Origin: Desulfurococcales archaeon
GTDB taxonomy: Archaea > Thermoproteota > Thermoprotei_A > Sulfolobales > Desulfurococcaceae
Direction of reading: 5' to 3'
Assembly: GCA_027064845.1 (NCBI GenBank)
Contig: JAMOPC010000477.1
Coordinates: 1 to 6,306, forward strand
DNA length: 6,306 nt
Part shown: positions 5,841-6,306 of the stretch, one piece after another
Layout: each line of letters begins with the position of its first letter
Position numbering within the stretch: position 1 is the stretch's first letter
The notes under the pieces: generated by a model
Told to the model about the DNA's origin: nothing
What the model saw: only the letters and a program-made list of their open reading frames with translations
Database searches by the model: none
Translations under genes and position numbers: made by a program

Positions 5841-5917
5841 AGGCGGAGGTCCCGGGTTCGAATCCCGGCGGCGGCTTCTCCTGTTCTCATACAAAACATG
5901 GTACCTTATGTGACTGA

Positions 5918-5927
5918 TTTTTATTAA
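5918..5927 (+). promoter_or_regulatory. TATA box of the GC-rich RNA candidate
   Basis: TTTTTATTAA is centred near 5923, about 27 bp before the point where GC-rich sequence begins (5951-5953). Position and composition fit a crenarchaeal RNA-gene promoter. Confidence 0.5.
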
Positions 5928-5952
5928 GTAGTATTAGGAGTAATTATAATAT

Positions 5953-6060
5953 GGAGCCCCGCGGCATTCCCGGCGGCGGCATCGCCCTGACGCCGGGCAT
6001 AGCCCGGGGAGACGTGTGTCTTCCTTGGATGATGGGGCGGTCTCCTGCCGCGGGGACACT
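5953..6060 (+). ncRNA. unassigned GC-rich structured RNA candidate, about 105 nt
   Basis: A sharply GC-rich block in AT-rich surroundings, a typical mark of structured RNA in hyperthermophiles. Its ends pair perfectly: CCCCGCGGCA (5957-5966) with TGCCGCGGGG (6046-6055), followed at once by ACA (6056-6058). One internal fold is a three-way junction: CCCGGCG/CGCCGGG (5969-5975 with 5991-5997) and GGAGAC/GTCTCC (6008-6013 with 6040-6045). An alternative pairs CGCCC (5983-5987) with GGGCG (6035-6039) and places CTGA (5987-5990) opposite GATGATG (6028-6034), which resembles a kink-turn. A terminal stem followed directly by ACA plus a kink-turn recalls H/ACA guide RNAs, but the two sides of a would-be guide pocket are very unequal. 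It is not a tRNA (no T-loop), nor 5S rRNA or SRP RNA as far as I can tell. The plus strand is favoured by the TATA box upstream and the T run downstream. Confidence 0.6.
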
Positions 6061-6104
6061 TGATACGTAATTGATCCTTTTATGCAAAGTGTTTTCCAGC
6101 ATTG

Positions 6105-6110
6105 TTTTTT
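6105..6110 (+). terminator. T-run, possible archaeal terminator of the GC-rich RNA
   Basis: Six consecutive T residues lie about 45 nt after the closing stem of the RNA candidate. A shorter TTTT at 6078-6081 is closer. Archaeal RNA polymerase ends at T tracts without needing a hairpin, so either could serve. Confidence 0.35.
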
Positions 6111-6138
6111 ACTTGTGTGTTTAAAGGATTATGAGGCA

Positions 6139-6152
6139 TAATATATATAAAT
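6139..6152 (+). promoter_or_regulatory. TATA box upstream of the right-end hairpin RNA
   Basis: TAATATATATAAAT is the strongest TATA-like element in the window. Initiation about 25 bp downstream falls near 6171-6175, shortly before the right-end hairpin. Confidence 0.6.
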
Positions 6153-6174
6153 CCCGATACCACCAATAAACATA

Positions 6175-6306
6175 CAGATGATTACGAATTTGAGATGGAG
6201 ACCCAAGCCCCCCAGGGGCACTGGATTAGTAAGAGACATTACGCTCACGCTTACCTACCCCTGGGACGCTTGGGTCTGACGAGGGGTTGAGGCTGGGGAG
6301 AGCTAA
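6175..6306 (+). ncRNA. 5' part of an unassigned structured RNA or leader (runs off window)
   Basis: Sequence becomes GC-rich after 6194 and contains a long hairpin. AGACCCAAGC (6199-6208) pairs with GCTTGGGTCT (6268-6277), 10 bp. After a CC/AC internal loop, CCCAGGGG (6211-6218) pairs with CCCCTGGG (6258-6265), 8 bp. Inside, GTAAG (6229-6233) pairs with CTTAC (6250-6254). The G-rich tail (6281-6306) has no partner in the window, so the RNA must continue to the right. It could be the 5' part of a large stable RNA or the leader of an rRNA transcript. I see no signature of 16S, 23S, 5S, SRP RNA or RNase P RNA in the visible part. Confidence 0.5.

Larger units (their letters stand above)
5741..5876 (+). 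tRNA. tRNA-Thr(GGU) with two introns
   Basis: Removing 5764-5798 and 5813-5840 leaves 73 nt forming a complete cloverleaf. Acceptor stem: GCCGCCG (5741-5747) with CGGCGGC (5869-5875). U8 A9. D stem: GCTC (5750-5753) with GAGC, rebuilt from 5762-5763 plus 5799-5800. Anticodon stem: CCGCC (5802-5806) with GGCGG (5842-5846). Anticodon loop: CT-GGT-AA. Variable loop: AGGTC. T arm: CCGGG-TTCGAAT-CCCGG. The anticodon GGU (5809-5811) reads ACC/ACU. The discriminator U73 (5876) and G1-C72, C2-G71 fit archaeal tRNA-Thr. CCA is not encoded and must be added. Both introns sit in bulge-helix-bulge motifs for the archaeal splicing endonuclease. The D-arm intron makes the gene easy to miss or mis-call, since the unspliced RNA has no paired D stem. 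Confidence 0.95.
5731..5883 (+). other. 8-bp helix joining the 5' and 3' flanks of the pre-tRNA
   Basis: TAGGAGAA (5731-5738) can pair with TTCTCCTG (5876-5883): seven Watson-Crick pairs and one U-G. This extends the acceptor stem after a 2-nt bulge (AA, 5739-5740) at the RNase P cleavage site, and ties up discriminator U73. It may stabilise the precursor or act in 3'-end formation. Confidence 0.5.

Noticed and set aside
5673..5894. 73-aa minus-strand ORF containing RRRDSNPGPP
   Set aside because: It lies across the tRNA gene; this peptide is the well-known false translation of a T arm on the opposite strand.
5953..6060. Calling the GC-rich RNA a 5S rRNA, tRNA, C/D box RNA or standard H/ACA RNA
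   Set aside because: There is no T-loop or 5S loop sequence. CTGA precedes the box C-like GATGATG, the wrong order for a C/D RNA. The two strands of an H/ACA pocket would be about 14 and 4 nt.
5951..6081. Minus-strand transcription of the GC-rich RNA from a TATA-like GCATAAAAGG (complement of 6074-6083)
   Set aside because: It is possible, but the ACA and kink-turn-like elements, the upstream TATA and the downstream T run all favour the plus strand.
6178..6279. 33-codon ORF starting at ATG 6178, well placed for a leaderless start
   Set aside because: It is built from the two arms of the long hairpin and has GC-rich composition unlike the other genes; RNA structure explains it better.
1..6306. 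CRISPR array, insertion sequence or integrase
   Set aside because: I saw no spaced repeats, transposase motifs or tyrosine-recombinase motifs; the only mobile-type gene is the LAGLIDADG endonuclease.

Overview
The window looks like chromosomal DNA of a hyperthermophilic crenarchaeon, probably in Desulfurococcaceae (Staphylothermus/Desulfurococcus-like). This assignment is an inference. It rests on AT-rich protein genes set against very GC-rich RNA genes, TATA-type promoter elements about 25 bp before RNA 5' ends, GTG/TTG starts with GGTG-type Shine-Dalgarno sequences, an archaeal-type phosphoglycolate phosphatase, an I-DmoI-like LAGLIDADG protein, and a tRNA interrupted by two bulge-helix-bulge introns.

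Left part (1-2399, + strand): four tightly overlapping genes. They are the 3' part of a gene for an extracellular protein with a C-terminal membrane anchor (it enters from the left edge), a six-TM ABC-2-like permease, a small N-terminally anchored extracellular protein, and an ABC ATPase. Together they look like one exporter or surface complex with dedicated external subunits. The substrate cannot be read from the sequence.

Middle (2400-4327): an archaeal phosphoglycolate phosphatase (- strand, convergent with the ABC operon), then a divergent gene for an unknown N-terminally anchored surface protein with many N-glycosylation sequons.

Right-middle (4328-5695): a free-standing two-motif LAGLIDADG endonuclease (- strand) with an extra, more GC-rich C-terminal domain. 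It is divergent from a 65-aa AbrB/SpoVT-like putative DNA-binding protein, with a shared 141-bp promoter region.

Right end (5696-6306): an RNA-rich region. A tRNA-Thr(GGU) gene carries a 35-nt intron in the D arm and a 28-nt intron at the usual 37/38 site. Removing both leaves an exact 73-nt cloverleaf. Next is a GC-rich segment of about 105 nt, closed by a perfect 10-bp stem ending in ACA and preceded by a TATA box; I cannot match it to a known family. Last is a second promoter followed by a long, perfectly paired hairpin that runs into the right edge. These two unassigned RNA candidates, the tRNA with its unusual D-arm intron and flanking helix, and the chimeric-looking endonuclease are the parts most worth following up.
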